A stretch of DNA of 20,922 nt from SVTX01 sp045638125 (lineage in GTDB: Bacteria > Bacillota > Clostridia > Oscillospirales > CAG-272), in contig JAZUAS010000009.1 of NCBI GenBank assembly GCA_045638125.1, positions 1-20,922 on the forward strand. The letters are read 5' to 3'. Below the pieces are notes generated by a model. It searched no databases. It was not told the DNA's origin and worked only from the letters and a program-made list of their open reading frames with translations. Below are positions 1-8,284 of the stretch, piece after piece. The position numbers and the translations under genes are program-made. Numbering within the stretch: the first letter of the stretch is position 1; every line of letters begins with the position of its first letter.

Positions 1-288
1 ATCATTGGTCTGGGTATCGTGGCATTTGGCTTTGGTACGGCAGGTGGTCTGCTTTTAGCGAAGTTCATGAACCTGTTCTTGAAAGAGAAGATCAATCCCC
101 TCATCGGTTCTGCCGGTGTATCTGCCGTTCCCATGGCAGCACGTGTTTCTCAGGTTGAGGGACAGAAGGCTAATCCCGCTAACTTCTTACTTATGCACGC
201 AATGGGACCTAACGTTGCCGGCGTTATCGGCTCTGCGGTTGCCGCGGGTGTGTTCCTCAGCGCGTATAAGGACTTACTTATAAAATAA
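1..288 (+). CDS. oadB: Na+-translocating decarboxylase beta subunit, C-terminal fragment
   Basis: The reading frame is open from the first base, so only the last 95 residues are present; the start lies to the left of the window. The visible part carries the highly conserved end of the OadB/GcdB/MmdB family, including INPLIGSAGVSAVPMAARV and LLMHAMGPNVAGVIGSAVAA. In this family the beta subunit is the multi-spanning membrane protein that decarboxylates carboxybiotin and couples this to Na+ export. The carboxyltransferase gene follows 24 bp downstream with its own GGAGG site, so the two are one operon. The family assignment is firm. Whether the pump serves oxaloacetate, glutaconyl-CoA or methylmalonyl-CoA cannot be told from this fragment, but the next gene argues for oxaloacetate/pyruvate. 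Confidence 0.93.
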   Translation: MIGLGIVAFGFGTAGGLLLAKFMNLFLKEKINPLIGSAGVSAVPMAARVSQVEGQKANPANFLLMHAMGPNVAGVIGSAVAAGVFLSAYKDLLIK

Positions 289-311
289 ACCTGATTTGGA
301 GGTAAAATAGA

Positions 312-1712
312 ATGGCAAAGGTAAAAATTACCGAAACCGTGCTCCGCGACTCTCATCAGTCGCTTATAGCAACGAGAATGACCACAGAAGAGATACTTCC
401 TGCACTCGAGCTGCTCGATGCAGTCGGATATCATTCTCTTGAAGCTTGGGGCGGCGCTACGTTCGACGCTTGCCTTAGATTTTTGAACGAAGATCCGTGG
501 GACAGACTCAGAAAGATTCGTGCTCAGGTTAAGAACACCAAGCTCCAGATGCTCTTTAGAGGACAGAACATCCTCGGATACCGTCATTACAGCGATGACG
601 TGGTTGAATACTTCGTTCAGAAGTCTATCGCAAACGGTATCGACATTATCCGTATTTTCGACGCGCTTAACGATCCCAGAAACCTCACCACCGCAATCAA
701 TGCGACCAAGAAGGAGGGTGGACACGTTCAGGCGGCGTTCAGCTACACCACAGGCCCCGTTTACACCATGGACTACTACTCCAAGTATGCAAAGCAGCTT
801 GAGGAGATGGGTGCAGATTCTATCTGTATCAAGGACATGGCAGGTCTGCTTAAGCCCTATGACGCTTACGAGCTTGTAAAGACTCTTAAGGAAAGCACCA
901 AGCTTCCCATTCAGCTTCATACCCACTACACCGCAGGTCTTGCTTCCATGACCCTTCTTAAGGCTATTGAGGCAGGCGTTGACGTAGTGGATACCGCTAT
1001 CTCTCCCATGGCTATGGGTACTTCCCAGCCTCCCACAGAGACCCTTGTTGCAACTCTGCAGGGAACAGAGTACGATACCGGCATCAGCCTTGATCAGCTC
1101 AATAAGATCAACAAGCACTTTACTCCTCTCCGTGAGAAGTATCTTGCAGAGGGTCTTCTTAACCCCAAAGCGCTGAAGGTTGACGTAAACGCGCTTCTTT
1201 ATCAGGTTCCCGGCGGAATGCTCTCTAACCTTATGTCCCAGCTTAAGCAGGCGGGCAAGGAGGATAAGCTGACCGAGGTGCTTGAGGAAGTACCGAGAGT
1301 AAGAGCCGACGTTGGCTACCCCCCTCTCGTAACTCCTTCTTCCCAGATCGTTGGTACTCAGGCAGTATTTAACGTCCTCAACGGCGAAAGATACAAGACC
1401 TGCACTAAGGAGTTCAAGGGCGTTGTTCGCGGCGAGTATGGTAAGACCCCCGTGGCGATCGATCCCGAGTTTATCAAGAAGATCCTCGGTGAGGACGCAA
1501 AGGTTATCGACTACCGTCCCGCAGACGATCTCGCTCCCGAGCTTGATACCCTCAGAGCGGCTATTCCCGCAGGGTACCTCGAGCAGGACGAGGATGTGCT
1601 CTCCTACGCTCTCTTCGAGCAGGTGGCGCTCAAGTTCTTTGAGTACAGAAAGAACCAGAAATACGGCGTTGATAAGAATGCCGACGCTGCAGCAGGCGTT
1701 CATACCGTTTGA
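312..1712 (+). CDS. oadA: Oxaloacetate decarboxylase alpha-type carboxyltransferase subunit (no biotinyl domain)
   Basis: 466 residues. The N-terminal TIM-barrel carboxyltransferase domain opens with TETVLRDSHQSLIATRM and has the metal-site residues expected in OadA/PycB proteins: Asp13, the Lys in CIKDMAG (Lys174), and His203/His205 in LHTHYTAGL. A conserved carboxylase domain follows to about residue 445. The protein ends there: there is no C-terminal biotinyl domain with an AMKM motif, so the biotin carrier must be a separate protein, probably encoded upstream with the beta subunit. The role is transfer of CO2 from oxaloacetate to biotin on the cytoplasmic side; the membrane beta subunit then uses it to pump Na+. 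The start is fixed by GGAGG at 298-302. Transcription ends at the hairpin just after the stop. The alternative name is pyruvate carboxylase subunit B. Confidence 0.93.
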   Translation: MAKVKITETVLRDSHQSLIATRMTTEEILPALELLDAVGYHSLEAWGGATFDACLRFLNEDPWDRLRKIRAQVKNTKLQMLFRGQNILGYRHYSDDVVEYFVQKSIANGIDIIRIFDALNDPRNLTTAINATKKEGGHVQAAFSYTTGPVYTMDYYSKYAKQLEEMGADSICIKDMAGLLKPYDAYELVKTLKESTKLPIQLHTHYTAGLASMTLLKAIEAGVDVVDTAISPMAMGTSQPPTETLVATLQGTEYDTGISLDQLNKINKHFTPLREKYLAEGLLNPKALKVDVNALLYQVPGGMLSNLMSQLKQAGKEDKLTEVLEEVPRVRADVGYPPLVTPSSQIVGTQAVFNVLNGERYKTCTKEFKGVVRGEYGKTPVAIDPEFIKKILGEDAKVIDYRPADDLAPELDTLRAAIPAGYLEQDEDVLSYALFEQVALKFFEYRKNQKYGVDKNADAAAGVHTV

Positions 1713-1719
1713 TAAAACA

Positions 1720-1758
1720 AAATCTCCGAAAGGGAATTTTCCTTTCGGAGATTTTTTG
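1720..1758 (+). terminator. Rho-independent terminator after oadA
   Basis: The arms AAATCTCCGAAAGG (1720-1733) and CCTTTCGGAGATTT (1741-1754) pair perfectly over 14 bp around a 7-base loop. A short T-run follows. It begins 7 bp after the oadA stop codon and closes the decarboxylase operon. Confidence 0.93.
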
Positions 1759-1881
1759 CTTTTGTGCATTTTTTTGTCGTCATATTTATCAATATTGTTT
1801 GTTATGCCTTTATTAGCCAAATAAATTAATAACAAATTGTAAATTGTGTGAAAATTGATGTCAAATTTTACAAAAAAACAG

Positions 1882-1910
1882 TTGACAGATTGGTCAATGT
1901 GTTGTATAAT
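1882..1910 (+). promoter_or_regulatory. Consensus SigA promoter for rsmE
   Basis: TTGACA at 1882-1887 and TATAAT at 1905-1910 are separated by exactly 17 bp, so both hexamers match consensus fully. Transcription would start near 1917 and leave a leader of about 105 nt before the rsmE start codon. The leader contains a small hairpin, GGCAAT (1938-1943) with ATTGCC (1953-1958). Confidence 0.88.
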
Positions 1911-2021
1911 TGGTTACAGTCGCGCAAAAATGTTGTTGGCAATATGCTAATAATTGCCGTCTCTTTGTGCAAAAAGATAAAACTTTTGCTCGATTTGTCA
2001 AATCTTCCTCGGAGAGTTAAT

Positions 2022-2777
2022 ATGCCGCGTTTTTTTGTCAGAAAACATCAGATCGAAAACGGGATAGTCACAATACTTGGTGACGATGCCCATCATATCT
2101 CGAGATCGCTCCGCATGGCGGTAGGTGAAAAGATAACGGTCTGTGATATGCAAAAATACGAATATGAGTGCGTGCTTTCCGACTTTCTCTCCGACAGAGT
2201 GCTGGCACAGGTGATTTCGGAGCATAAATGCGATACCGAGCCGCCATTTGTCGCACATCTTTTTCAGGCGTTGCCTAAGGGAGATAAGCTTGATACCGTC
2301 ATTCAAAAGGCGGTGGAGTGCGGAGTCTCGGAGATAACCACCTTCAATAGTGAACGCTGTATAGCTAAAGAAAAGGGAGACGAGGAAAATAAACTTCGCA
2401 GACGAAATAAGATCTCTCTTGAGGCTGCAAAGCAATCGGGCAGAGGATGTGTCCCTGAGGTCAATCCCACCGTTAGCTTTGTAGAAATGCTTAAGATCGC
2501 CGCACTCGCGGACATAAAGCTTTTTTGCTATGAGGGTGACGAAACCGTGTCAATGCGTGAGGTTTTGACCGAGGAGAGGGCAAAGATCTCCCCCGAAGGT
2601 GACAAACTTCCAACCGTCTCGGTAATAGTTGGCAGTGAGGGCGGATTTTCACTTTCAGAGGTCGAAAAAGCAAAGGCTGCGGGATTTATCCCCGTGGGAC
2701 TTGGAAAAAGAATACTTCGTACGGAGACCGCACCGCTTTTCGTCTTGAGCTGTCTTTGCTATGAGCTTGAGCTGTGA
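2022..2777 (+). CDS. rsmE: 16S rRNA (uracil1498-N3)-methyltransferase RsmE
   Basis: 251 residues, the usual length of RsmE. An N-terminal PUA-like part (MPRFFV...DDAHHISRSLRM, residues 1-70) precedes a SPOUT methyltransferase domain. That domain has the family motifs KGDKLDTVIQKAVECGV (86-102), EAAKQSGR (134-141), GSEGGFS (204-210) and LGKRILRTETA (227-237); the last two form the SAM-binding knot. The enzyme methylates U1498 of 16S rRNA in the assembled small subunit. The frame is open further upstream to 1848, but that extension would run through the promoter at 1882-1910. The ATG at 2022 starts the conserved MPRFF and has GGAGAG at 2011-2016, so I chose it. In many Firmicutes rsmE follows prmA; here it stands alone behind its own promoter. 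Confidence 0.95.
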   Translation: MPRFFVRKHQIENGIVTILGDDAHHISRSLRMAVGEKITVCDMQKYEYECVLSDFLSDRVLAQVISEHKCDTEPPFVAHLFQALPKGDKLDTVIQKAVECGVSEITTFNSERCIAKEKGDEENKLRRRNKISLEAAKQSGRGCVPEVNPTVSFVEMLKIAALADIKLFCYEGDETVSMREVLTEERAKISPEGDKLPTVSVIVGSEGGFSLSEVEKAKAAGFIPVGLGKRILRTETAPLFVLSCLCYELEL

Positions 2778-2850
2778 TCGGTTAATAAAAAATCCTAAAA
2801 AGGGAAAACTATAAGAGTAGTAAATAAAAAGATAAATAAAGAGGTAAAAC

Positions 2851-3936
2851 ATGGCAAACAGATTGTTTCAGAATGTAATTCATCAGATGAAGTCCGCGGT
2901 AGACCGCGTAATCGGTGTAATTGATGAAAACGGTGTAATCATCGCATGCTCTGAACTCGTTAGAATTGGCGAGATCAAGCAGGGAATACGCGACGAGCTT
3001 ACCTATTCAACAGACATCGCTATCTCCGGTGGATATACATACCGTCCTATTTCCGTAGGTGCCAAGAATGAGTACATAGTATTCATGGAGGGTGAGGATA
3101 AGATGGCGGAGAAGATGTCAAAGCTTTTGGCGGTTTCTCTTTGCAACATCAAGAACCTTTACGACGAGAAATACGACAAGGGACTTTTCATCAAGAATAT
3201 CATTCTCGATAATATCCTTCCCAGTGATATTTACATCAAGAGCAAAGAGCTTCATTTCAGCTCGGACGAGTGCAGAATCGTCTTCCTTATCAAGTTCTTT
3301 GGCAAGACAGACGTAATGCCCTTTGAGATGCTCCAGAATATGTTCCCTGATAAGAGCAAGGATTACGTTATCAGCGTAGGAGAGCAGGACGTTGTTCTCG
3401 TTAAGGACGTTAAGCACGACACCGACATCAAGGATATCGAAAAGATGGCTACCAACATCTCCGACACTCTTACCAGCGAGTTCTACACCAAGGTTAACAT
3501 CGGTATCTCCACCGTTGTAGATAACCTCAAGGATCTGGCTCGCGCTTACAAAGAGGCGCAGGTCGCTCTCGACGTTGGAAAGGTATTCGAGACCGAGAAG
3601 AACATTATCAGCTATGAGAACCTCGGAATCGGAAGACTTATTTATCAGCTTCCTACCACCCTCTGTGAGATGTTCCTCCAGGAGATCTTCAAGAAGGGAA
3701 GCCTTGAGTCCCTCGACCGTGAGACTCTTATGACCATCCAGTGCTTCTTTGAGAACAACCTCAACGTGTCCGAGACCTCCAGAAAGCTCTTCGTACACAG
3801 AAACACGCTTGTTTATAGACTTGAAAAGATCCGTAAGATCACAGGTCTTGATCTCCGTGAGTTTGAGCACGCTATTACCTTCAAGGTAGCTCTTATGGTA
3901 AAGAAATACCTTGCAAGCAAGCCTTCTAAATATTAA
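2851..3936 (+). CDS. CdaR/PucR-family transcriptional regulator
   Basis: 361 residues. The C-terminal part (about 300-356) is a PucR-type helix-turn-helix with the characteristic NLNVSETSRKLFVHRNT followed by VYRLEKIRKITGLDL. The middle (about 130-250) resembles the GGDEF-like domain of CdaR proteins, with VNIGISTVVDNLKDLARAY. The N-terminal 100 residues (RVIGVIDENGVIIACS) look like a small-ligand sensing domain of the PAS/sugar-diacid type. Such regulators generally activate catabolic genes in response to a small metabolite; the ligand here is unknown. GAGG at 2840-2843 precedes the ATG. No terminator or good promoter is visible in the 73 bp after rsmE, so the two may be co-transcribed. No obvious target operon adjoins it, and the gene could act elsewhere in the genome. 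Confidence 0.85.
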   Translation: MANRLFQNVIHQMKSAVDRVIGVIDENGVIIACSELVRIGEIKQGIRDELTYSTDIAISGGYTYRPISVGAKNEYIVFMEGEDKMAEKMSKLLAVSLCNIKNLYDEKYDKGLFIKNIILDNILPSDIYIKSKELHFSSDECRIVFLIKFFGKTDVMPFEMLQNMFPDKSKDYVISVGEQDVVLVKDVKHDTDIKDIEKMATNISDTLTSEFYTKVNIGISTVVDNLKDLARAYKEAQVALDVGKVFETEKNIISYENLGIGRLIYQLPTTLCEMFLQEIFKKGSLESLDRETLMTIQCFFENNLNVSETSRKLFVHRNTLVYRLEKIRKITGLDLREFEHAITFKVALMVKKYLASKPSKY

Positions 3937-3955
3937 TCCTTACAAATACATATAT

Positions 3956-3999
3956 ATAAGCGGGACGCCTTCGGTCTTTTCGTTAGGCGTTTCGCTTAT
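3956..3999 (+). terminator. Long hairpin after the CdaR-type gene, possible terminator
   Basis: ATAAGCGGGACGCCT (3956-3970) pairs with AGGCGTTTCGCTTAT (3985-3999) over 15 bp, including two G-U pairs on the + strand RNA. The loop is 14 bases. The G-U pairs would be A-C mismatches on the other strand, so the structure is selected on the + transcript. T-runs lie only further down (near 4017 and 4039), so it may be an imperfect terminator or an mRNA 3' end stabiliser. Confidence 0.55.
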
Positions 4000-4108
4000 T
4001 GGATTGTATTGGAGACTTTTTCATATTTTGATGGGTGCTTTTTTTCTTCAAAATCAGATTTTTCGACAGTATGAGAAAGGCTCTTTTTAACAGAAAGGCA
4101 GATATTTT

Positions 4109-5737
4109 ATGAAAAAATACGTTTATACGGTCAAGGGCTTGAACAGTGCAGAGCGAGGCGAGCGTTGTCTTGGCGCCCTCCGAGCAGTTCTTCCCGAGGC
4201 GACAGACGCATCCTACGATATCGAAAGCTCAAAGCTCAGCTTTTGTGCTGACAAAATCAAGCTTTCAAAAAACGATGCAGAGCAGAGACTTATGGGCGCT
4301 TTGGCGACCTATGCTCTTGAGCTTATCCCTCATGAGGGAGTAAATAATTATTCCTACGTAGGAGAAACCCCTAAAAAGACACGTTCAATTCCCGTGGCGC
4401 TTGCTGTGTCGCTTATCGCGCTCTTCATGGTTCTGGCTATGCTGGTGACCTTCGTGGCGTGCGACCTATATCCGCTTGGCAACGGTTCTTTGGGCCTTCA
4501 AGGAGGCGCAACCACCATCGTAGTCGAAGACGAGGATATTCCCGATTATATCAAGGAGCTTATCAAGCTTGATGTGATATTCAAGGAAAATTCCTACGAC
4601 GGCATCGACGATGAGGCTATGGGCGAAGCGATTCTCAAAGCATATGTCGCTGCGACGGGTGATCTTTACGCCGAATATATGACCGCCGAGGAATATGAGG
4701 CATTCAATTCCGATAGCGCGGGCGAATTTGTTGGTGTCGGTGTTTCCGTGGTTAACACAACCATCGAGATCAACGGATACTACTATAAGGTCATGCAGGT
4801 TGTTTCTGTCTTTGAAAATTCCCCCGCCCTTGAAAGCGGAGTTCGCGTAGGCGACTTCATAATGTACGTCGGCGGCGGAGAGAGCAGAACTCTCGTTGAC
4901 GTGCTTGGATATACCGAGGCGCTGAACGTAATGCTTGGCGAGGCGGGAACTAAAGCTGAATTTACGGTTTTCCGTCCCGATAAGACCGCCGAGATCGGCT
5001 ACCGCGAGATAGAATTTTCTATCGTCAGACGCAAGGTGACTACCCAGTCGGTAAAATACCGCGTCAGCGAGACCGACGCAAAGGTTGGTATCGTCAACGT
5101 TACGGGATTTGACCAGACTACCGCACCTCAGTTTTGCGAGGCGATCGACAGTCTTAAAAATCAGGGCTGCGAATATTTCGTATTCGATATGAGAAATAAC
5201 CCCGGCGGCTCGCTTCTGTCTATCGAGGCGGTGCTGTCCTACTTCCTTGACGAGGGTGACCTCATCGTATCCACCGAATATGCCGACGGATACAAGGAGG
5301 AGGACTATGTAAGAGCCGTCAATTACGGCTCAAAGTATGAGGGCTATAACGTCTCCAGAAGCGATATAGGCAAATACAAAGACCTCAAGGGCAGGTGCGT
5401 GGTTCTTACTAATGAGAACACCGCAAGTGCCGCAGAGCTTTTCACCGCAACTTTCCGTGATTATGAGATAGCTCCCATAGTTGGAGTTACCACCTTTGGA
5501 AAGGGATGTATGCAGAACATTATCGATCTTCAAAAATATTACGGTATGCCCGGCGCGCTTCGCGTTACTACCGCTATGTATTTTTCGAAGAGCCATCATG
5601 TCTACCACGATATCGGTATAGTTCCCGATCATGAGGTGGAGCTTTCAGAGGAAGCTCGCGAATACAATTTCTTCCTTCTCCCCGAGGAAAAGGATAACCA
5701 AATGCAAAAAGCAATCGATGTGCTTTTAAATAAATAA
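4109..5737 (+). CDS. S41-family carboxy-terminal processing protease, membrane-anchored, with extra N-terminal domain
   Basis: 542 residues. One membrane segment (about 93-118) places the rest outside the cytoplasm. A PDZ domain (about 205-285; GEFVGVGVSVV, SPALESGVRVGDFI) is followed by a peptidase S41 domain (about 320-505). The latter has the FDMRNNPGG motif, the catalytic Ser440 in NENTASAAEL and the general base Lys465 in TFGKGCMQ, so the enzyme looks active. CtpA-type proteases trim C-termini of envelope or extracytoplasmic proteins. Unusually for the family, about 90 residues precede the membrane segment; they look like a small alpha/beta domain that would sit in the cytoplasm. AGAAAGG at 4092-4098 supports the start. 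greA follows 25 bp downstream, suggesting one transcript through 7057. Confidence 0.9.
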   Translation: MKKYVYTVKGLNSAERGERCLGALRAVLPEATDASYDIESSKLSFCADKIKLSKNDAEQRLMGALATYALELIPHEGVNNYSYVGETPKKTRSIPVALAVSLIALFMVLAMLVTFVACDLYPLGNGSLGLQGGATTIVVEDEDIPDYIKELIKLDVIFKENSYDGIDDEAMGEAILKAYVAATGDLYAEYMTAEEYEAFNSDSAGEFVGVGVSVVNTTIEINGYYYKVMQVVSVFENSPALESGVRVGDFIMYVGGGESRTLVDVLGYTEALNVMLGEAGTKAEFTVFRPDKTAEIGYREIEFSIVRRKVTTQSVKYRVSETDAKVGIVNVTGFDQTTAPQFCEAIDSLKNQGCEYFVFDMRNNPGGSLLSIEAVLSYFLDEGDLIVSTEYADGYKEEDYVRAVNYGSKYEGYNVSRSDIGKYKDLKGRCVVLTNENTASAAELFTATFRDYEIAPIVGVTTFGKGCMQNIIDLQKYYGMPGALRVTTAMYFSKSHHVYHDIGIVPDHEVELSEEAREYNFFLLPEEKDNQMQKAIDVLLNK

Positions 5738-5762
5738 GATAAATTTTTAAGGAGAAAATATT

Positions 5763-6254
5763 ATGTCCAACAAGAAACAGATGCTTTATACCCCCGAGGG
5801 CTACAAGGTCCTTACCGATGAGCTGAACTACCTTAAGACCGTCAGACGTGAGGAAATCAAGGAAGCGATCGCGGTTGCAAAGGGATTTGGCGACCTTTCC
5901 GAGAACGCAGAGTACGATGAAGCAAGAAACGATCAGGCAAAGACCGAGGCTCGCATCAAGGAGCTTGAGGAGCTTGTCGCAAACGCGGTTATCGTTGACG
6001 AGACCAAGCTTGATAACAGTGTCGTTTCTCTCGGTAGTGTCGTAACCGTTTACGACGTTGAGGAGGACGAGGAGATCAAGTACAGTATCGTAGGCTCTAA
6101 CGAGGCAAACCCCATGGAGCAGAAGATAAGCGACCAGTCCCCCATAGGCAAGGCTCTTATGGGAGCTAAGGCAGGCGACACCGTTGTGGTCGAGGTTCCT
6201 TACGGCACCATCCACATGGAAGTCAAGGAAGTTGCGAGAAAGAGCGAGCAGTGA
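5763..6254 (+). CDS. greA: Transcription elongation factor GreA
   Basis: 163 residues, close to the family norm. The N-terminal coiled-coil hairpin (1-78) carries the acidic tip GDLSENAEYDEAR with Asp44 and Glu47. These are the residues that reach through the RNA polymerase secondary channel and promote cleavage of backtracked RNA. The C-terminal FKBP-like domain shows ISDQSPIGKALMGAKAGD. AAGGAG lies just before the ATG. It sits between the S41 protease and an unknown membrane protein. A lysyl-tRNA synthetase gene, a common downstream partner of greA, is not next to it here. Confidence 0.96.
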   Translation: MSNKKQMLYTPEGYKVLTDELNYLKTVRREEIKEAIAVAKGFGDLSENAEYDEARNDQAKTEARIKELEELVANAVIVDETKLDNSVVSLGSVVTVYDVEEDEEIKYSIVGSNEANPMEQKISDQSPIGKALMGAKAGDTVVVEVPYGTIHMEVKEVARKSEQ

Positions 6255-6280
6255 TTGCTTGAATTTCACGGAGTAAGATC

Positions 6281-7057
6281 ATGAAAGAAAATAAGGATAT
6301 TGACCGTGAAAAGCTTGACGCCGAGGGCATAAAAATACAGATCGAGACCGACAATCCCTTTTTGTCAAAGCTCTCAAATTTTTGGTACTACCATAAGTGG
6401 AAGGTAATAATCATCGTTTTCTTCGCTATAATTTTCGCGGTGGGTATCTATCAGATGGTGACGAGAGACGACGTGGATGAGATAGTTATAGTCGGCGTTC
6501 CCGTCGACCTTGACGCAGAGCAGAGAGAGGGAATTGACCGCTTGCTTACCTCTCAGATGCCAAAAAACGATGACGGAAGCGTAAAAACCTTGGATATATA
6601 TAACTATACCGTATTTTCCGAGGATGAGATGGATGAGGCAAATCATTCCGAGACCGACGAGGAAGGAAAGTATATTATAAAGGTCAGCCAGAGCTTTAAC
6701 GCCTCGAAGATAGAGGAATATAATCAATTTCTGTCAACGGGTGAAAGCTCGGTACTGCTTGTAAGCGAATATCTTTATAACAGTCTTTCAAGCAAGGACA
6801 AATCCGACGGCAAGGATATCCGAATGAGCATGGAGGAGATCTTTGACGGGGAGCTTCCAGCAGGAACTATGCCCGACGGTTGCGGAGTAAGACTTGGCGA
6901 CACCGAGATATATAAATATTACGAGGAGCTTCAAGTGCTTCCCGAGGACACCGTTGTCTGCGTGTTGAGATCCTACTTTTACGGAGCAAGCTCGAATAAG
7001 GAAAAGCATGCCGCATCGGTAGAGCTTTTTAAAAACATAGTGACCTTTGGGTCATAA
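6281..7057 (+). CDS. Membrane-anchored protein of unknown function
   Basis: I do not recognise this gene. The 258-residue product has a charged cytoplasmic N-terminus of about 38 residues with an aromatic FWYYHKWK entry. A single transmembrane helix (about 40-60) follows, then about 195 mostly acidic, hydrophilic residues predicted to lie outside the membrane. The exterior part has an alternating helix/strand pattern (VDEIVIVGVPVDLDAEQREG; SSVLLVSEYLYNSL) that reminds me of solute-binding folds, but I see no catalytic motif. It has no signal-peptidase site and no lipobox. It begins 26 bp after greA and probably belongs to the same transcript. An envelope-associated accessory role for the S41 protease two genes upstream is possible but is only inference from position. 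Confidence 0.8.
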   Translation: MKENKDIDREKLDAEGIKIQIETDNPFLSKLSNFWYYHKWKVIIIVFFAIIFAVGIYQMVTRDDVDEIVIVGVPVDLDAEQREGIDRLLTSQMPKNDDGSVKTLDIYNYTVFSEDEMDEANHSETDEEGKYIIKVSQSFNASKIEEYNQFLSTGESSVLLVSEYLYNSLSSKDKSDGKDIRMSMEEIFDGELPAGTMPDGCGVRLGDTEIYKYYEELQVLPEDTVVCVLRSYFYGASSNKEKHAASVELFKNIVTFGS

Positions 7058-7073
7058 GCCGAATAATTATTAA

Positions 7074-7109
7074 AATGCCGATTTGCCAAGCAGGTCGGCA
7101 TTGGTTTTG
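7074..7109 (+). terminator. Short hairpin with T-rich tail between the unknown membrane protein and the EamA gene
   Basis: AATGCCGA (7074-7081) pairs with TCGGCATT (7095-7102) around a 13-base loop and is followed by GGTTTTG. The stem is only 8 bp, so this is a weak terminator or attenuator. It ends 20 bp before the transporter start codon. Confidence 0.4.
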
Positions 7110-7122
7110 TAAAATACGTATT

Positions 7123-8091
7123 ATGAAAAAATCACTTTTAGGAAACCTGCTACTTCTTTTAGCCGCAATTATCTGGGGATTTGCCTTTGTGGCGCAGGTA
7201 ATGGGAGTAAGCAGTGGCGTAGGTCCGTTCACATTCAATGCTCTTCGATTTTTCCTCGGCGCGCTGACTCTTTTGCCACTTGCCATTATTATGGGATTGA
7301 GACAAAAGAGAGAGGAGTTCCGAGGGGGCGTTTCGGTACAGAGTGGTAAGGGCGGAGCAAAAACGCTTATAATCAGTTCACTTATTTGCGGAACGATGTT
7401 GTTCTTTGCGGCAAATCTTCAACAGTACGCGCTAACTATCAATGCAAATCCCGGTCTTGCGGGCTTTATCACGGCGCTTTACACGGTATGGACTCCCGTG
7501 GCGTATTTTCTGATATTCAGAAAAAAGACAGCGGCAAACGTGTGGGTGGCGGTTGGAGTCTCCATTCTGGGATTCTACTTGTTGTGTATGACAGACGGCG
7601 GAGGCATATATTTCGGGCTTGACATAGTGCTTTTGCTTATCAGCACACTTTTTTGGACGGCTCACATACTATCAGTGGACAGGCTGCTTTCAAAGCTCGA
7701 TCCTATTAAGCTTTCCTTGGGTCAGTACATAGTTTGCGCCGCTATGACTTCGGTTTTGGCGATGATTTGTGAATGGAATAGCTTCAGTTGGGTGTCGGTA
7801 TGGGATGCCAAGTGGTCTATCATCTATTGCGGAGTGCTGTCGGTTGGCGTGGCGTACACCTTGCAGATTGTGGGGCAGAAGCTGACAAATCCGGTTTTTG
7901 CGGTTATAATTATGTCAACCGAGTCGGTTTTTTCGGCTATCGGAGGCGTGCTTTGGAATCTTTTAGTGCCGATCGCACTTCACGTCCATCAGAACATTTC
8001 ACCTTTGGGATACGTTGGATGCGTGGTGATCTTTGCGGGAGTTGTAATCTCGCAGGTGGATTTTTATCGAATTAAGCGAAGAAAGAGATAG
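7123..8091 (+). CDS. EamA/DMT-family transporter
   Basis: 322 residues with about ten hydrophobic helices, in two repeats of five, as in drug/metabolite transporters. The first helix contains LLLLLAAIIWGFAFVAQ, and the pattern FNALRFFLGALTLLP is typical of EamA domains. The second repeat ends at GYVGCVVIFAGVVISQV. The substrate cannot be inferred; members export or import amino acids, nucleotide derivatives and other small metabolites. I chose the ATG at 7123 because it begins MKKSLLGN directly before helix 1. An in-frame ATG at 7075 lies inside the upstream hairpin and would add a non-conserved 16-residue extension. No Shine-Dalgarno sequence is visible before 7123, which is unusual for this window. 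The EamA family call is sure; the start is less so. Confidence 0.88.
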   Translation: MKKSLLGNLLLLLAAIIWGFAFVAQVMGVSSGVGPFTFNALRFFLGALTLLPLAIIMGLRQKREEFRGGVSVQSGKGGAKTLIISSLICGTMLFFAANLQQYALTINANPGLAGFITALYTVWTPVAYFLIFRKKTAANVWVAVGVSILGFYLLCMTDGGGIYFGLDIVLLLISTLFWTAHILSVDRLLSKLDPIKLSLGQYIVCAAMTSVLAMICEWNSFSWVSVWDAKWSIIYCGVLSVGVAYTLQIVGQKLTNPVFAVIIMSTESVFSAIGGVLWNLLVPIALHVHQNISPLGYVGCVVIFAGVVISQVDFYRIKRRKR

Positions 8092-8284
8092 GCTATAGAA
8101 GGTTGTCGTTGTTAGCATCGCTTCCTCGGCGCATTTTGAAAAAAAATTGAAAAACGATTGTAGTTTTTCTCAACAATTCACAATTAATTAAACAATGTAT
8201 GATATTATTGATATGAGGTAATATTTGTTTTAAAGGTAGAGTATTATCCTATAAATAATAACATTTTTACGCATTGGAGGATAT
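8092..8284 (+). promoter_or_regulatory. AT-rich intergenic leader with tentative promoter before the zinc-ribbon membrane protein
   Basis: The 193-bp spacer is very AT-rich. A weak candidate promoter is TTCACA (8177-8182) with GATATT (8201-8206), spacing 18 bp. A short stem, GAAAAAC (8149-8155) with GTTTTTC (8163-8169), lies upstream. A clear ribosome site, TTGGAGGA, lies just before the ATG at 8285. The promoter call is low confidence. Confidence 0.3.

Noticed and set aside
150..1835. A 561-codon open frame antisense to the oadB end and oadA
   Set aside because: It lies opposite well-conserved genes, has no family resemblance, and runs through the terminator. Such frames arise where the sense genes avoid codons whose complements are stops.
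1848..2021. N-terminal extension of rsmE
   Set aside because: The extension overlaps a perfect consensus promoter and is not conserved, while the ATG at 2022 has a good ribosome site and begins the conserved MPRFF.
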